DNA of 16,426 nucleotides from DAOTYX01 sp034434635. Lineage in GTDB: Bacteria > Chloroflexota > Anaerolineae > B4-G1 > DUEL01. Where the stretch lies: positions 1 through 16,426 of the forward strand of contig DAOTYX010000139.1 of assembly GCA_034434635.1 (NCBI GenBank), given 5' to 3'. The notes beneath the pieces are model-generated. The model was given only the letters and a program-made list of their open reading frames with translations. It did not search any database and was not told where the DNA came from. Each line of letters opens with the position of its first letter. Positions within the stretch are counted from its first letter, which is position 1. The translations under genes were made by a program, and so were the position numbers. Below are positions 1 to 7,560 of this stretch, one piece after another.

Positions 1-329
1 GCCGTCTGCGCGAACTCGACGAGCGTGTAGTCCGGCCGTTCCTGGCGCAGCACGCGGGCCGTCGCCTGGCGCAACAGCAGGTAACTGCGCAGGTAGGCCA
101 GCGGCAGCGGGCCGGACAGCGCGCGGGCGTGGGGCACCGTCTCCAGTCGCGCGCACAGAGGCGCGGTCTCAGCGAGCAGCCGCTCCTCGCCCCGGCGCAG
201 GCGGGCCACCAGCAGCAGGCGATGGCCCTGCCGGTGCAATGCCTCCATCAGCCGGAAGATCGCCTGTCCGCCAGCGTGGCCCACCGAGCGGGCCGGGAAC
301 TCCTTGTAGACGATCAGGATGGTGGCCAT
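1..329 (-). CDS. Glycosyltransferase, N-terminal fragment (runs off the window edge)
   Basis: Reading leftwards from the ATG at 327-329 gives about 109 residues with no stop before the window edge, so the 3' part is outside. The start MATILIVYKEFPA is a beta-strand followed by a loop. It leads into GGQAIFRLMEALHRQGHRL, then LLLVARL, a second strand. This strand/Gly-rich loop/helix/strand order is the usual acceptor-domain opening of GT-B (GT4-like) glycosyltransferases. No catalytic-domain motif is visible because that half is missing. The start lies 19 nt past the RNase J stop, so it is probably co-transcribed with RNase J. No in-frame alternative start occurs in the gap, and no good Shine-Dalgarno is seen. 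The glycosyltransferase fold is likely; donor and acceptor cannot be inferred. Confidence 0.7.
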   Translation of the reverse strand, partial: MATILIVYKEFPARSVGHAGGQAIFRLMEALHRQGHRLLLVARLRRGEERLLAETAPLCARLETVPHARALSGPLPLAYLRSYLLLRQATARVLRQERPDYTLVEFAQT

Positions 330-348
330 ATCGGCGCAATGGGCACGC

Positions 349-2004
349 CTACTCTTCTGTCAGCGCGGTCACGACCATCTCTGGCCGGTTGCGGGTCTGT
401 TCGTAGAAGAAGTCGGCCAGGGCGCGGGCGACCTTCTGCTCCGCGGTCGCGGCCGGAGTTCCCGGACCGAGCGACTGCATGGCGCGGCGGATCACCTCGT
501 GCGCCTGATCGCGCATCGTCGCGTCCGTCTCGCTGGCCACGAAGCCGCGCAGCACCAGCCGCGGTGTCCCCAGCAGCGTGCCCTGCTGTGGGTTGTAGCG
601 CAGCGCGACCACGCATACCCCCATAGTTGCCAGCGCTTCGCGTTGCCGCATCACCTCTGGGCCGATATGCCCCACCGTCGCCCCGTCCACGAAGATGTAC
701 CCGCCCGGCACCCTTTCGCCCACGCGGATACGGTCGCCCTCAAAGGTGAGGACGTAGCCGTTTTCCACCACGGCGGTGCGGTCTGCGGGGATGCCCACCT
801 CCTGCGCCAGTCGGGCGTGTTGCTTGAGGTGGCGCAACTCGCCGTGAATGGGCACGAAGTTGCGTGGGCGGAGGATGCTGATGAGCAGTTTCTGCTCCTC
901 CTGGCTGGCGTGACCGGAGACGTGCACCGGCATGATCGGGTCGTAGATCACGTCCGCTCCCTTCTGGAAGAGGCGATTGATCACCCGGTGGATCAGTTCC
1001 TCGTTGCCGGGGATGGTGTGGGAGGAGAGCACCACCGTGTCACCTGGCTCGATATGCAACGATGGGTGGCGTCCGATCGCCAGCCGCCCCAGCACCGCGG
1101 TCGGTTCCCCCTGCACGCCGGTGGCCAGGATCACCTGTTGGGATAGGGGCAGGTGGCCGATCTCAGAGAGCGACATCTGCATCCCTTCCGGCATGTGCAG
1201 ATAGTTCAGCCGCACTGCCATCTTGACGTTCTCCGCCATCGTCGCCCCGGCGATAGCGATCTTGCGTCCGTGCCGGGCGGCTACCTCAATCACCTGCTGG
1301 ATGCGCGAGATGAGCGAGGCGAAGGTGGCGATGATCACCCGGCCGGGGGCACGTCGGAACACCGCGTCCAGCGCCTCGGTGACCACCTGTTCCGACGGCG
1401 TGTGCCCCGGCTCGGTGGCGTTGGTGCTGTCGGCAAGGAGCGCCAACACCCCTCGTCCGCCGAACTCCGCCAGTTTGGGGAAGTCCGTGGGCCAGCCGTC
1501 CACCGGCGTGTAGTCGAATTTGAAGTCGCCCGAGTGGACGATCAGCCCGGCGGGAGTGGTGATCCCCAGCCCCACCGTGTCCGGGATGGAGTGACAGACA
1601 TGGAAAGGCTCGACAATGAATGGGCCGAGAGAGACCGTGTCCCCTGGCGCGTAGGTGTGCAGTTTGGGCTCCTCTGGCAGGTGGGAGCGGCGGAGTTCCA
1701 CCTCGATCAGGCCGCGGGTCAACCGGGTGGCGTAGATTGGAACGTTGAACTCGTGCAGGACGTAGCGCAGCGCGCCGATGTGGTCCTCGTGGCCGTGGGT
1801 GATGACGATGCCCCGCACCCACTCCTTGTGCTCGCGCAGGTAGCCGTAGTCGGGTAAGATGAAGTCCACGCCGTACATGTCCGACTCCGGGAACATCAGC
1901 CCGGCGTCCACGACCAGGATGTTGCGGCCGTATTCCAGGGCCAGCATGTTCTTGCCAACCTCGCCCAGGCCGCCCAAGGGGATGATGCGCAATTTCTCGG
2001 TCAT
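349..2004 (-). CDS. rnj: Ribonuclease J
   Basis: A 551-aa metallo-beta-lactamase/beta-CASP nuclease of the usual RNase J length (about 555). RNase J degrades and matures RNA in the cytoplasm, as a 5'-to-3' exonuclease and an endonuclease, and depends on the state of the 5' end. Visible motifs are the zinc-binding THGHEDH (His70, His72, Asp74, His75), CHSIP (His138), HSGDFKFD (Asp160), the beta-CASP segment ending HVSGHAS (361-367), and PIHGEL (His387). All expected metal ligands are present. The start ATG at 2002-2004 has a GAGGAAGG-type Shine-Dalgarno just upstream. Transcription probably starts from the promoter at 2103-2131, giving a leader of about 90 nt with a 9-bp hairpin. It is divergent from dnaG, and a glycosyltransferase follows closely. 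I cannot tell J1 from J2; only one copy is in view. Confidence 0.96.
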   Translation of the reverse strand: MTEKLRIIPLGGLGEVGKNMLALEYGRNILVVDAGLMFPESDMYGVDFILPDYGYLREHKEWVRGIVITHGHEDHIGALRYVLHEFNVPIYATRLTRGLIEVELRRSHLPEEPKLHTYAPGDTVSLGPFIVEPFHVCHSIPDTVGLGITTPAGLIVHSGDFKFDYTPVDGWPTDFPKLAEFGGRGVLALLADSTNATEPGHTPSEQVVTEALDAVFRRAPGRVIIATFASLISRIQQVIEVAARHGRKIAIAGATMAENVKMAVRLNYLHMPEGMQMSLSEIGHLPLSQQVILATGVQGEPTAVLGRLAIGRHPSLHIEPGDTVVLSSHTIPGNEELIHRVINRLFQKGADVIYDPIMPVHVSGHASQEEQKLLISILRPRNFVPIHGELRHLKQHARLAQEVGIPADRTAVVENGYVLTFEGDRIRVGERVPGGYIFVDGATVGHIGPEVMRQREALATMGVCVVALRYNPQQGTLLGTPRLVLRGFVASETDATMRDQAHEVIRRAMQSLGPGTPAATAEQKVARALADFFYEQTRNRPEMVVTALTEE

Positions 2005-2027
2005 ACGCTTCCTTCCTCGTAAACAGC

Positions 2028-2060
2028 CGCCGCCAGGCCGGGGGTGCCGGTCTGGCGGCG
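2028..2060 (-). promoter_or_regulatory. Stable hairpin in the RNase J 5' leader
   Basis: The arms CGCCGCCAG (2028-2036) and CTGGCGGCG (2052-2060) are perfectly complementary over 9 bp. The 15-nt loop contains CCGG-rich sequence that can fold further. The hairpin lies inside the predicted leader, ending about 23 nt before the start codon, with the Shine-Dalgarno between hairpin and ATG. It could control stability or translation of the mRNA. There is no T-run after it, so an intrinsic terminator is unlikely. Confidence 0.5.
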
Positions 2061-2102
2061 TGTCTTGTGCTGCTGTGAAAACCCGCTTTCCATGCCAGGC
2101 TT

Positions 2103-2131
2103 ATCGTAGCACGGGAGGGGGATTCTGTCAA
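2103..2131 (-). promoter_or_regulatory. Sigma-70-type promoter of RNase J
   Basis: On the minus strand TTGACA (2126-2131) matches the -35 consensus exactly. It is followed after 17 bp by TACGAT (2103-2108), 4 of 6 to the -10 consensus. Predicted transcription starts near 2096, leaving about 90 nt of leader before the RNase J ATG. The match and ideal spacing are seen directly; activity is inferred. Confidence 0.75.
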
Positions 2132-2156
2132 TGCGACGGGTCAACGCGCAGGCCAC

Positions 2157-2185
2157 TTGCCACGACTACCACCCTAGGGTAAAAT
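2157..2185 (+). promoter_or_regulatory. Sigma-70-type promoter of dnaG-rpoD
   Basis: TTGCCA (2157-2162, 5 of 6) and TAAAAT (2180-2185, 5 of 6) are separated by 17 bp. Predicted transcription starts near 2192, only about 10 nt before the three-way-junction palindrome. A perfect 10-bp palindrome, ACCCTAGGGT (2171-2180), sits in the spacer and abuts the -10, so it could be an operator. The promoter faces away from the RNase J promoter, with -35 boxes about 25 bp apart. Confidence 0.7.
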
Positions 2186-2200
2186 TGCCGCTGCTGGATT

Positions 2201-2260
2201 TTTGGACTGCGGCGACTGTGTCGCCGCTCTGAAAGCGCCGACTCGTCGGCGCAGTCCAAA
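2201..2260. repeat. REP-like palindromic element predicted to form a three-way junction
   Basis: Outer arms TTTGGACT (2201-2208) and AGTCCAAA (2253-2260) are perfectly complementary. They enclose two adjacent hairpins. One is GCGGCGAC/GTCGCCGC (2209-2216 with 2220-2227, 3-nt loop). The other is GCGCCGAC/GTCGGCGC (2235-2242 with 2245-2252, tight loop). A 7-nt linker, TCTGAAA, separates them. All three stems are 8 bp without mismatch, although the tight second loop would open its last pair. I recall similar GGACTGCGGCG-type palindromes scattered in high-GC genomes, so this may be one copy of a dispersed REP/BIME-like family. It lies in the predicted dnaG leader. Confidence 0.85.
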
Positions 2261-2290
2261 GGCACAGTCCAAAGGCGCAGTCCAAAAGGC
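2251..2290 (+). repeat. Three tandem copies of a 13-bp unit
   Basis: The unit (G/A)CAGTCCAAAGGC occurs at 2251-2263, 2264-2276 and 2277-2290. The last copy has one extra A. The first copy overlaps the 3' outer arm of the three-way junction, so copies two and three look like partial duplications of that arm. The extra A in the third copy makes AAAAGG, the only Shine-Dalgarno-like sequence close to the dnaG start. Confidence 0.85.
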
Positions 2291-2295
2291 AGAGT

Positions 2296-4203
2296 GTGCG
2301 CAGTATGGGCGTGGTGGACGAGATCAAGGAGCGTCTGGACATCGTAGAGGTGATCTCCTCTTACCTGCCGCTCCAGAGGTCGGGGCGCAACTTCAAAGCG
2401 CTGTGCCCCTTCCACTCGGAGAAGACACCCTCTTTCTACGTCTTCCCGGAGGGTCAGCGCTGGCACTGTTTCGGCGCCTGCGCCGAGGGGGGGGATGTCT
2501 TCTCCTTCGTAATGAAGAAAGAGGGGTGGGACTTCCGCACCGCGCTGGAGGAACTGGCGCGACGCGCGGGGGTGGAACTGCGCCCGGCGACCCCCGCCCA
2601 GGTTCAGGAGGACGAGGAGAACCGCCGGCTGCTGGCGGCGCTGGCCGCCGCCGCCGACTACTACGCTCATCTACTGCGCCACGCCCCGGAGGCGGAGGAA
2701 GCCCGCGCCTACGTCGCCCGTCGCGGCCTGAACGAAGAGACCGTCACGCGCTTCGGTCTGGGCTTCAGCCTGCCCGGCTGGGACAGCACGCGCACCCACC
2801 TGACCGCGCAGGGCTTCACCGTGGGGGAACTGGTACGCGCCGGCCTGCTGGTCGAGAAAGAAGAAGGCGGCACCTACGACCGCTTCCGCGGGCGGCTGAT
2901 GATCCCTATCCGCGACGTGCGCGGCCGGGTGATCGGCTTCGGCGCGCGCACGCTCGACCCCGACGGCGTGCCGAAGTACCTGAATTCGCCGCAGACACCC
3001 TTGTTCGACAAGGGCCGCACCCTCTACGGCCTCGACCTGGCCCGCGAGGCGATCCGTCAGGAAGACCGCGTCGTCATCGTCGAGGGGTACATGGACGTGT
3101 TGCGCGCCCATCAGGAGGGTTTCCGCAACGTGGTGGCGCAGATGGGCACTGCGCTCACCGAGACGCAGGTGCGGCTGCTGGAGCGGTACACCCGCCGCTT
3201 CATCCTGGCCCTCGACCCCGATGCCGCTGGCGTCCAGGCCACCCTGCGCGACCTGGAAGTGGCCCGCGGGGCGCTGGAACGGGAAGGGGAACCGGTCTTC
3301 AACCCGCGTGGACTGGTGGGCTTCGAGGGGCGGTTGGGAGCGGAAATCCGCATCCTCAGCCTGCCTCCCGGCTACGACCCCGACGACCTGATCGGCAGCG
3401 ACCCCGCCCGCTGGGCGGCGCTGGTCGAAGGGGCAGCAACGGTGGTCGAGTTCGTCTTCCAGCGGCTGCTGCAACAGTCCGATCCGCAGGACGCCAAGGA
3501 GCGGGCACAGATCGTGGAGCGCATGCTCCCCCTCCTGCGCGACGTGGCCAATCCGGTCGAACGGGAGGCCTACGCCCAGCAGATCGCCCGCACCCTGCAC
3601 ATCGAGGAACGCACCCTGCTGGCCCGTCTCCACCGCGCCGAGCGGCGCGCCGCGCAGGTGAGCCAGGAGCCGATCCCCTCCGGTCAGCGCGCTGTGACCG
3701 CCGCCGATACAGAAGGGTATCTCCTCTCCCTTCTGCTCCGTCGTCCCCGGCTGTTGGAACATGTCAACGAGGCGCTGGGGGAGATCGCTCTCCTTCCGCT
3801 ACACGGGCAAGACTTCACCGATCCGCTTCATCGCCTGCTGTTCGAGACCTGGCGTGCGGCAGGGGACAAAGCCGACAGCCACGAACAACTGCTGAGGGAA
3901 TTGCCCCCCGTTGCCGCCGAACGGTTGGACTCGCTTCTGGGAAAATGGACCGACCTGGCAGACGAACAGTGGGTTCGCGAGGGCGTGCTGGCAGGGCTGC
4001 GTCTCCGCCTGCGTAACCTCAAGCAGTCCGAGGCCGAACTGCGAACCCTGACCCGCCAGGCGCAGGAGGAGAACCTGCCAGAGGCCGCGGAGTACGGCAA
4101 AGCCTGCCTGGAATACGCCCGCGCCATCCTGCAGATTCAGCACGCCATGACCCGCTACCGCGGCGGCGCGGTCTGGCTGATGAAGGAGACCGAGATCGAC
4201 TGA
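2296..4203 (+). CDS. dnaG: DNA primase DnaG
   Basis: A 635-aa replicative primase that makes RNA primers at the replication fork. The N-terminal CHC2 zinc ribbon is C37-x2-H40 with C58-x3-C62. The last pair, HCFGAC, has one residue more than the usual CFGC form. The catalytic TOPRIM domain carries EGYMD (263-267) and DPDAAG (307-312). The last 200 or so residues are helical and fit the helicase-interaction domain. Two starts are possible. GTG at 2296 has AGG six nt upstream inside the repeat; ATG at 2305 has AGG 15 nt upstream. I chose GTG on spacing, with moderate confidence. The gene leads a dnaG-rpoD-kynU run. Primase followed by the primary sigma gene is the conserved core of the macromolecular-synthesis operon; rpsU is not present here. 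Confidence 0.96.
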   Translation: MRSMGVVDEIKERLDIVEVISSYLPLQRSGRNFKALCPFHSEKTPSFYVFPEGQRWHCFGACAEGGDVFSFVMKKEGWDFRTALEELARRAGVELRPATPAQVQEDEENRRLLAALAAAADYYAHLLRHAPEAEEARAYVARRGLNEETVTRFGLGFSLPGWDSTRTHLTAQGFTVGELVRAGLLVEKEEGGTYDRFRGRLMIPIRDVRGRVIGFGARTLDPDGVPKYLNSPQTPLFDKGRTLYGLDLAREAIRQEDRVVIVEGYMDVLRAHQEGFRNVVAQMGTALTETQVRLLERYTRRFILALDPDAAGVQATLRDLEVARGALEREGEPVFNPRGLVGFEGRLGAEIRILSLPPGYDPDDLIGSDPARWAALVEGAATVVEFVFQRLLQQSDPQDAKERAQIVERMLPLLRDVANPVEREAYAQQIARTLHIEERTLLARLHRAERRAAQVSQEPIPSGQRAVTAADTEGYLLSLLLRRPRLLEHVNEALGEIALLPLHGQDFTDPLHRLLFETWRAAGDKADSHEQLLRELPPVAAERLDSLLGKWTDLADEQWVREGVLAGLRLRLRNLKQSEAELRTLTRQAQEENLPEAAEYGKACLEYARAILQIQHAMTRYRGGAVWLMKETEID

Positions 4204-4213
4204 TTTTCTCCGC

Positions 4214-4277
4214 GCCCGCCGGGCCACAGTCCGGCTGATGACGCGCAGGCGGGCTGAGCAGTTACCCCGAGGGGTAA
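4214..4277. promoter_or_regulatory. Inverted repeats in the dnaG-rpoD gap
   Basis: The gap holds two inverted repeats. GCCCGCC (4214-4220) pairs with GGCGGGC (4248-4254). The second, TTACCCC-GA-GGGGTAA (4262-4277), has perfect 7-bp arms and is followed by the pyrimidine-rich TCTTTCTATACC. The second could be a leaky attenuator, an mRNA processing site or an operator. The T-run is interrupted, so a strong terminator is unlikely. Confidence 0.45.
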
Positions 4278-4300
4278 TCTTTCTATACCGTCTGTGGAAC

Positions 4301-4306
4301 AGGAGG
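4301..4306 (+). promoter_or_regulatory. Consensus Shine-Dalgarno that sets a TTG start for rpoD
   Basis: AGGAGG at 4301-4306 is followed after 8 nt by TTG at 4315-4317, in frame with the sigma factor. The upstream in-frame GTG at 4294 lies before this site and has no ribosome-binding sequence of its own. TTG is therefore the likely start. Confidence 0.75.
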
Positions 4307-4314
4307 ATCGCCTG

Positions 4315-5806
<1,492 letters not shown>

Positions 5807-5808
<2 letters not shown>

Positions 5809-5812
5809 GGTG
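5807..5812 (+). promoter_or_regulatory. Shine-Dalgarno of kynU overlapping the rpoD stop
   Basis: GAGGTG (5807-5812) is complementary to the 16S rRNA tail. It overlaps the last two bases of the rpoD TGA (5806-5808) and lies 9 nt before ATG 5822. This favours ATG 5822 over the GTG at 5810, which would sit inside the site, and suggests translational coupling. Confidence 0.65.
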
Positions 5813-5821
5813 CCTGCCCTT

Positions 5822-7090
5822 ATGGACTTCGACTCTGATCGCGAGTTTGCCAGGAGACTGGATCAACAAGACCCCCTGGCTGCTTTCCGTCAGCGCTTCG
5901 TCATCCCCGATCCCGATCTCATCTATCTGGATGGCAACTCGCTCGGACGGCCGTGCCGGGCCTCGCTCGAGCGCCTCGAACGGTTGGGCGGCGAATGGAG
6001 CCGCGACCTGATTCGCGGCTACAACAAGGACTGGTGGCACGCCCCTGGCCGCGTCGGCGACAGGATTGGCCAACTGATCGGCGCCAGCCCCGGACAGGTG
6101 GTCGCCTGCGATACCGTCTCCATCAACCTGTTCAAACTGGCCCAGGCCGCCCTCTCGCTGTTGCCCGGCCGAAACAAGATCGTCACCGACACCCTCAATT
6201 TCCCATCCGACCTCTATATCCTGCAAGGGTTAGGGCGTCTGCTCGGCGACCAGCACACCATTGTCCGTGTCGGCTCGAAGGATGGCGACATCACCCCTGA
6301 CCTGGACGCCCTGGAAGCAGCCATAGACCAATCCACGGTGCTGGTCACGCTTTCGCACGTCACCTTCAAGTCGGGCTACCTGTATGATATGGCCGCCATC
6401 ACCGAACTGGCTCACAGGCGCGGCGCCCTGGTGCTGTGGGACCTGAGCCACTCGGCTGGCGCCGTGCCGGTCGCCCTCGACGAGTGCCAAGTGGATTTCG
6501 CCGTCGGCTGCACCTACAAGTACCTGAACGGCGGCCCGGGCTCGCCGGCTTTCCTCTATGTCCGCCGAGACCTGCAGGAGAAAATCGTCTCGCCCATCTG
6601 GGGTTGGTGGGCGCAAAAGGATCCCTTCGCCTTCGACCTGGACTACAGCCCTGCTCCTGGTATCTCCCGTTTCCTGACCGGCTCACAGTCCGCCCTGGCC
6701 ATGCTCACGATGGAGGCCGCCCTCGAGCCGTTGCTCGAAGCCGGCATGGAGGCCATCCGGACCAAATCGCTCCTGTTGAGCGACTACCTGATCTACCTGA
6801 CCGATGTCTTCCTGGCTCCGCTCGGCTTCCGGCTGGGGACGCCGCGCATCGGAGAGCAACGCGGCTCGCACGTCAGCATCCGCCACAGCGACGGTTACCG
6901 CATCAATCGGGCGTTGATCGAGGAGATGAACGTCATCCCCGATTTCCGCGAACCTGACAACCTGCGGCTGGGTCTGGCTCCTCTTTATACCAGTTTCGGG
7001 GAAGTCTGGCAGGGGGTCGATCGCATCCGACGCGTGGTCGAGGAGAAACGCTACGAGAAGTACCCGCAGGAGAAACTGACCGTTACCTGA
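5822..7090 (+). CDS. kynU: Kynureninase
   Basis: A 422-aa PLP enzyme of the usual kynureninase length. It hydrolyses kynurenine or 3-hydroxykynurenine to anthranilate or 3-hydroxyanthranilate plus alanine in tryptophan breakdown or NAD synthesis. Recognisable motifs are YLDGNSLG (35-42), LNFPSDLYIL, DLSHSAGAVP (Asp207, His210), CTYKYLNGGPG with the PLP-binding Lys233, and the IWGWW substrate-side motif. All key residues are present, so the gene looks intact. The start is ATG 5822 with GAGGTG at 5807-5812; an upstream GTG at 5810 is less likely. It follows rpoD with no room for a promoter or terminator. The 3' end overlaps the frame of a broken FAD-monooxygenase gene, a plausible former pathway partner. 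No kynA or kynB is in view, so its present physiological role is open. Confidence 0.93.
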   Translation: MDFDSDREFARRLDQQDPLAAFRQRFVIPDPDLIYLDGNSLGRPCRASLERLERLGGEWSRDLIRGYNKDWWHAPGRVGDRIGQLIGASPGQVVACDTVSINLFKLAQAALSLLPGRNKIVTDTLNFPSDLYILQGLGRLLGDQHTIVRVGSKDGDITPDLDALEAAIDQSTVLVTLSHVTFKSGYLYDMAAITELAHRRGALVLWDLSHSAGAVPVALDECQVDFAVGCTYKYLNGGPGSPAFLYVRRDLQEKIVSPIWGWWAQKDPFAFDLDYSPAPGISRFLTGSQSALAMLTMEAALEPLLEAGMEAIRTKSLLLSDYLIYLTDVFLAPLGFRLGTPRIGEQRGSHVSIRHSDGYRINRALIEEMNVIPDFREPDNLRLGLAPLYTSFGEVWQGVDRIRRVVEEKRYEKYPQEKLTVT

Positions 7091-7550
7091 TCTGCGCCGG
7101 GCCAGGTGAGATCTATTTCGCCTGGCAGGTGGCCCGCGCTGGCTTCAGGGTTCTGGTCCTGGAAGCCCTGCCGCTGGGGCGGCTGGGGGTGCACATCGAG
7201 ATCTTCTTAGAAGTTACGCAGTTGATCCTTATTGCCACGAATTGCGCGAATTTCACGGATGGAGAGAAACGAAATTCGTGTCCATTCGTGAAATTCGTAG
7301 CGAATTTCAAAGGTTTATCCGCCAACTGCGCAAGTCCTACTTCTATATGGAGCAGCGATCCTTCGTGGAGTTCGGCATACCCCTGCCGGAGGAGCCGGAA
7401 CGGTTTCACCTCGAAACGGTCGGTTTCATGTGGTCGCCTGACCGCAAGGTGTGCGAGACCGTTGCCTACCCCTTCTACGTGCTCGACAAGCCCGCCTTCC
7501 ATCAGCGGATGGTGAGCCATGTGCGCGACAGTGGGGGCGAGGTCTTATGA
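7081..7550 (+). pseudogene. FAD-dependent monooxygenase remnant, split by a MITE and 3'-truncated
   Basis: The frame through 7081-7206 reads RYLICAGPGEIYFAWQVARA and continues to GVHIEIF. This is the FAD-binding Rossmann opening of the geranylgeranyl-reductase/kynurenine-monooxygenase-like flavoprotein class, with a degraded Gly motif and no clear start codon. The frame through 7347-7550 reads MEQRSFVEFGIPLP, then GFMWSPDRKV and YPFYVLDKPAFHQRM, which is the next part of the same protein, and stops at TGA 7548-7550. Between them lies a 132-bp inverted-repeat insertion. Deleting 7208-7344 (element plus one target copy) joins both parts in one frame as HIEIFYMEQRSF. Only about 110 codons remain of a family usually near 350-450, so the 3' two thirds are deleted. 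The gene is non-functional. Next to kynureninase, an ancestral kynurenine hydroxylase role is possible but unproven. Confidence 0.85.
7208..7339. mobile_element. 132-bp MITE with 17-bp terminal inverted repeats
   Basis: The element begins TAGAAGTTACGCAGTTG (7208-7224). It ends with a sequence whose reverse complement is TAGGACTTGCGCAGTTG (7323-7339), 14 of 17 identical. The pentamer CTTCT flanks it at 7203-7207 and 7340-7344 as a target duplication. Inside is a further inverted repeat, CGAATTTCACGGATGG (7247-7262) against CCATTCGTGAAATTCG (7282-7297), 15 of 16 paired, so the whole element can fold into a long hairpin. It is visibly more AT-rich than its surroundings and encodes no protein. 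Its transposase would have to be elsewhere. The CACGAATT-type interior resembles small repeats I recall from other Chloroflexota genomes. Confidence 0.85.
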
Positions 7551-7560
7551 GGAAAAGTAG

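Noticed and set aside
1153..1857. Long open frame on the plus strand opposite RNase J
   Set aside because: It mirrors the RNase J codons in a GC-rich gene, has no recognisable domain or ribosome site, and RNase J itself is unmistakable.
2251..2290. CRISPR or iteron array
   Set aside because: Units are only 13-14 bp, directly adjacent with no spacers, only three copies, and derived from the neighbouring palindrome arm.
4284..4289. TATACC as a -10 box for a separate rpoD promoter
   Set aside because: No -35-like hexamer lies 16-18 bp upstream; the palindrome occupies that place.
7208..7345. IS630/Tc1-type insertion at a TA dinucleotide
   Set aside because: TA at both ends is compatible, but taking TA as the duplication leaves the healed gene out of frame, whereas the 5-bp CTTCT duplication restores it.
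7242..7550. A separate 102-aa intact gene
   Set aside because: Its first 30 or so codons are MITE sequence and the rest is the middle of a flavoprotein; it is a fragment of the pseudogene.
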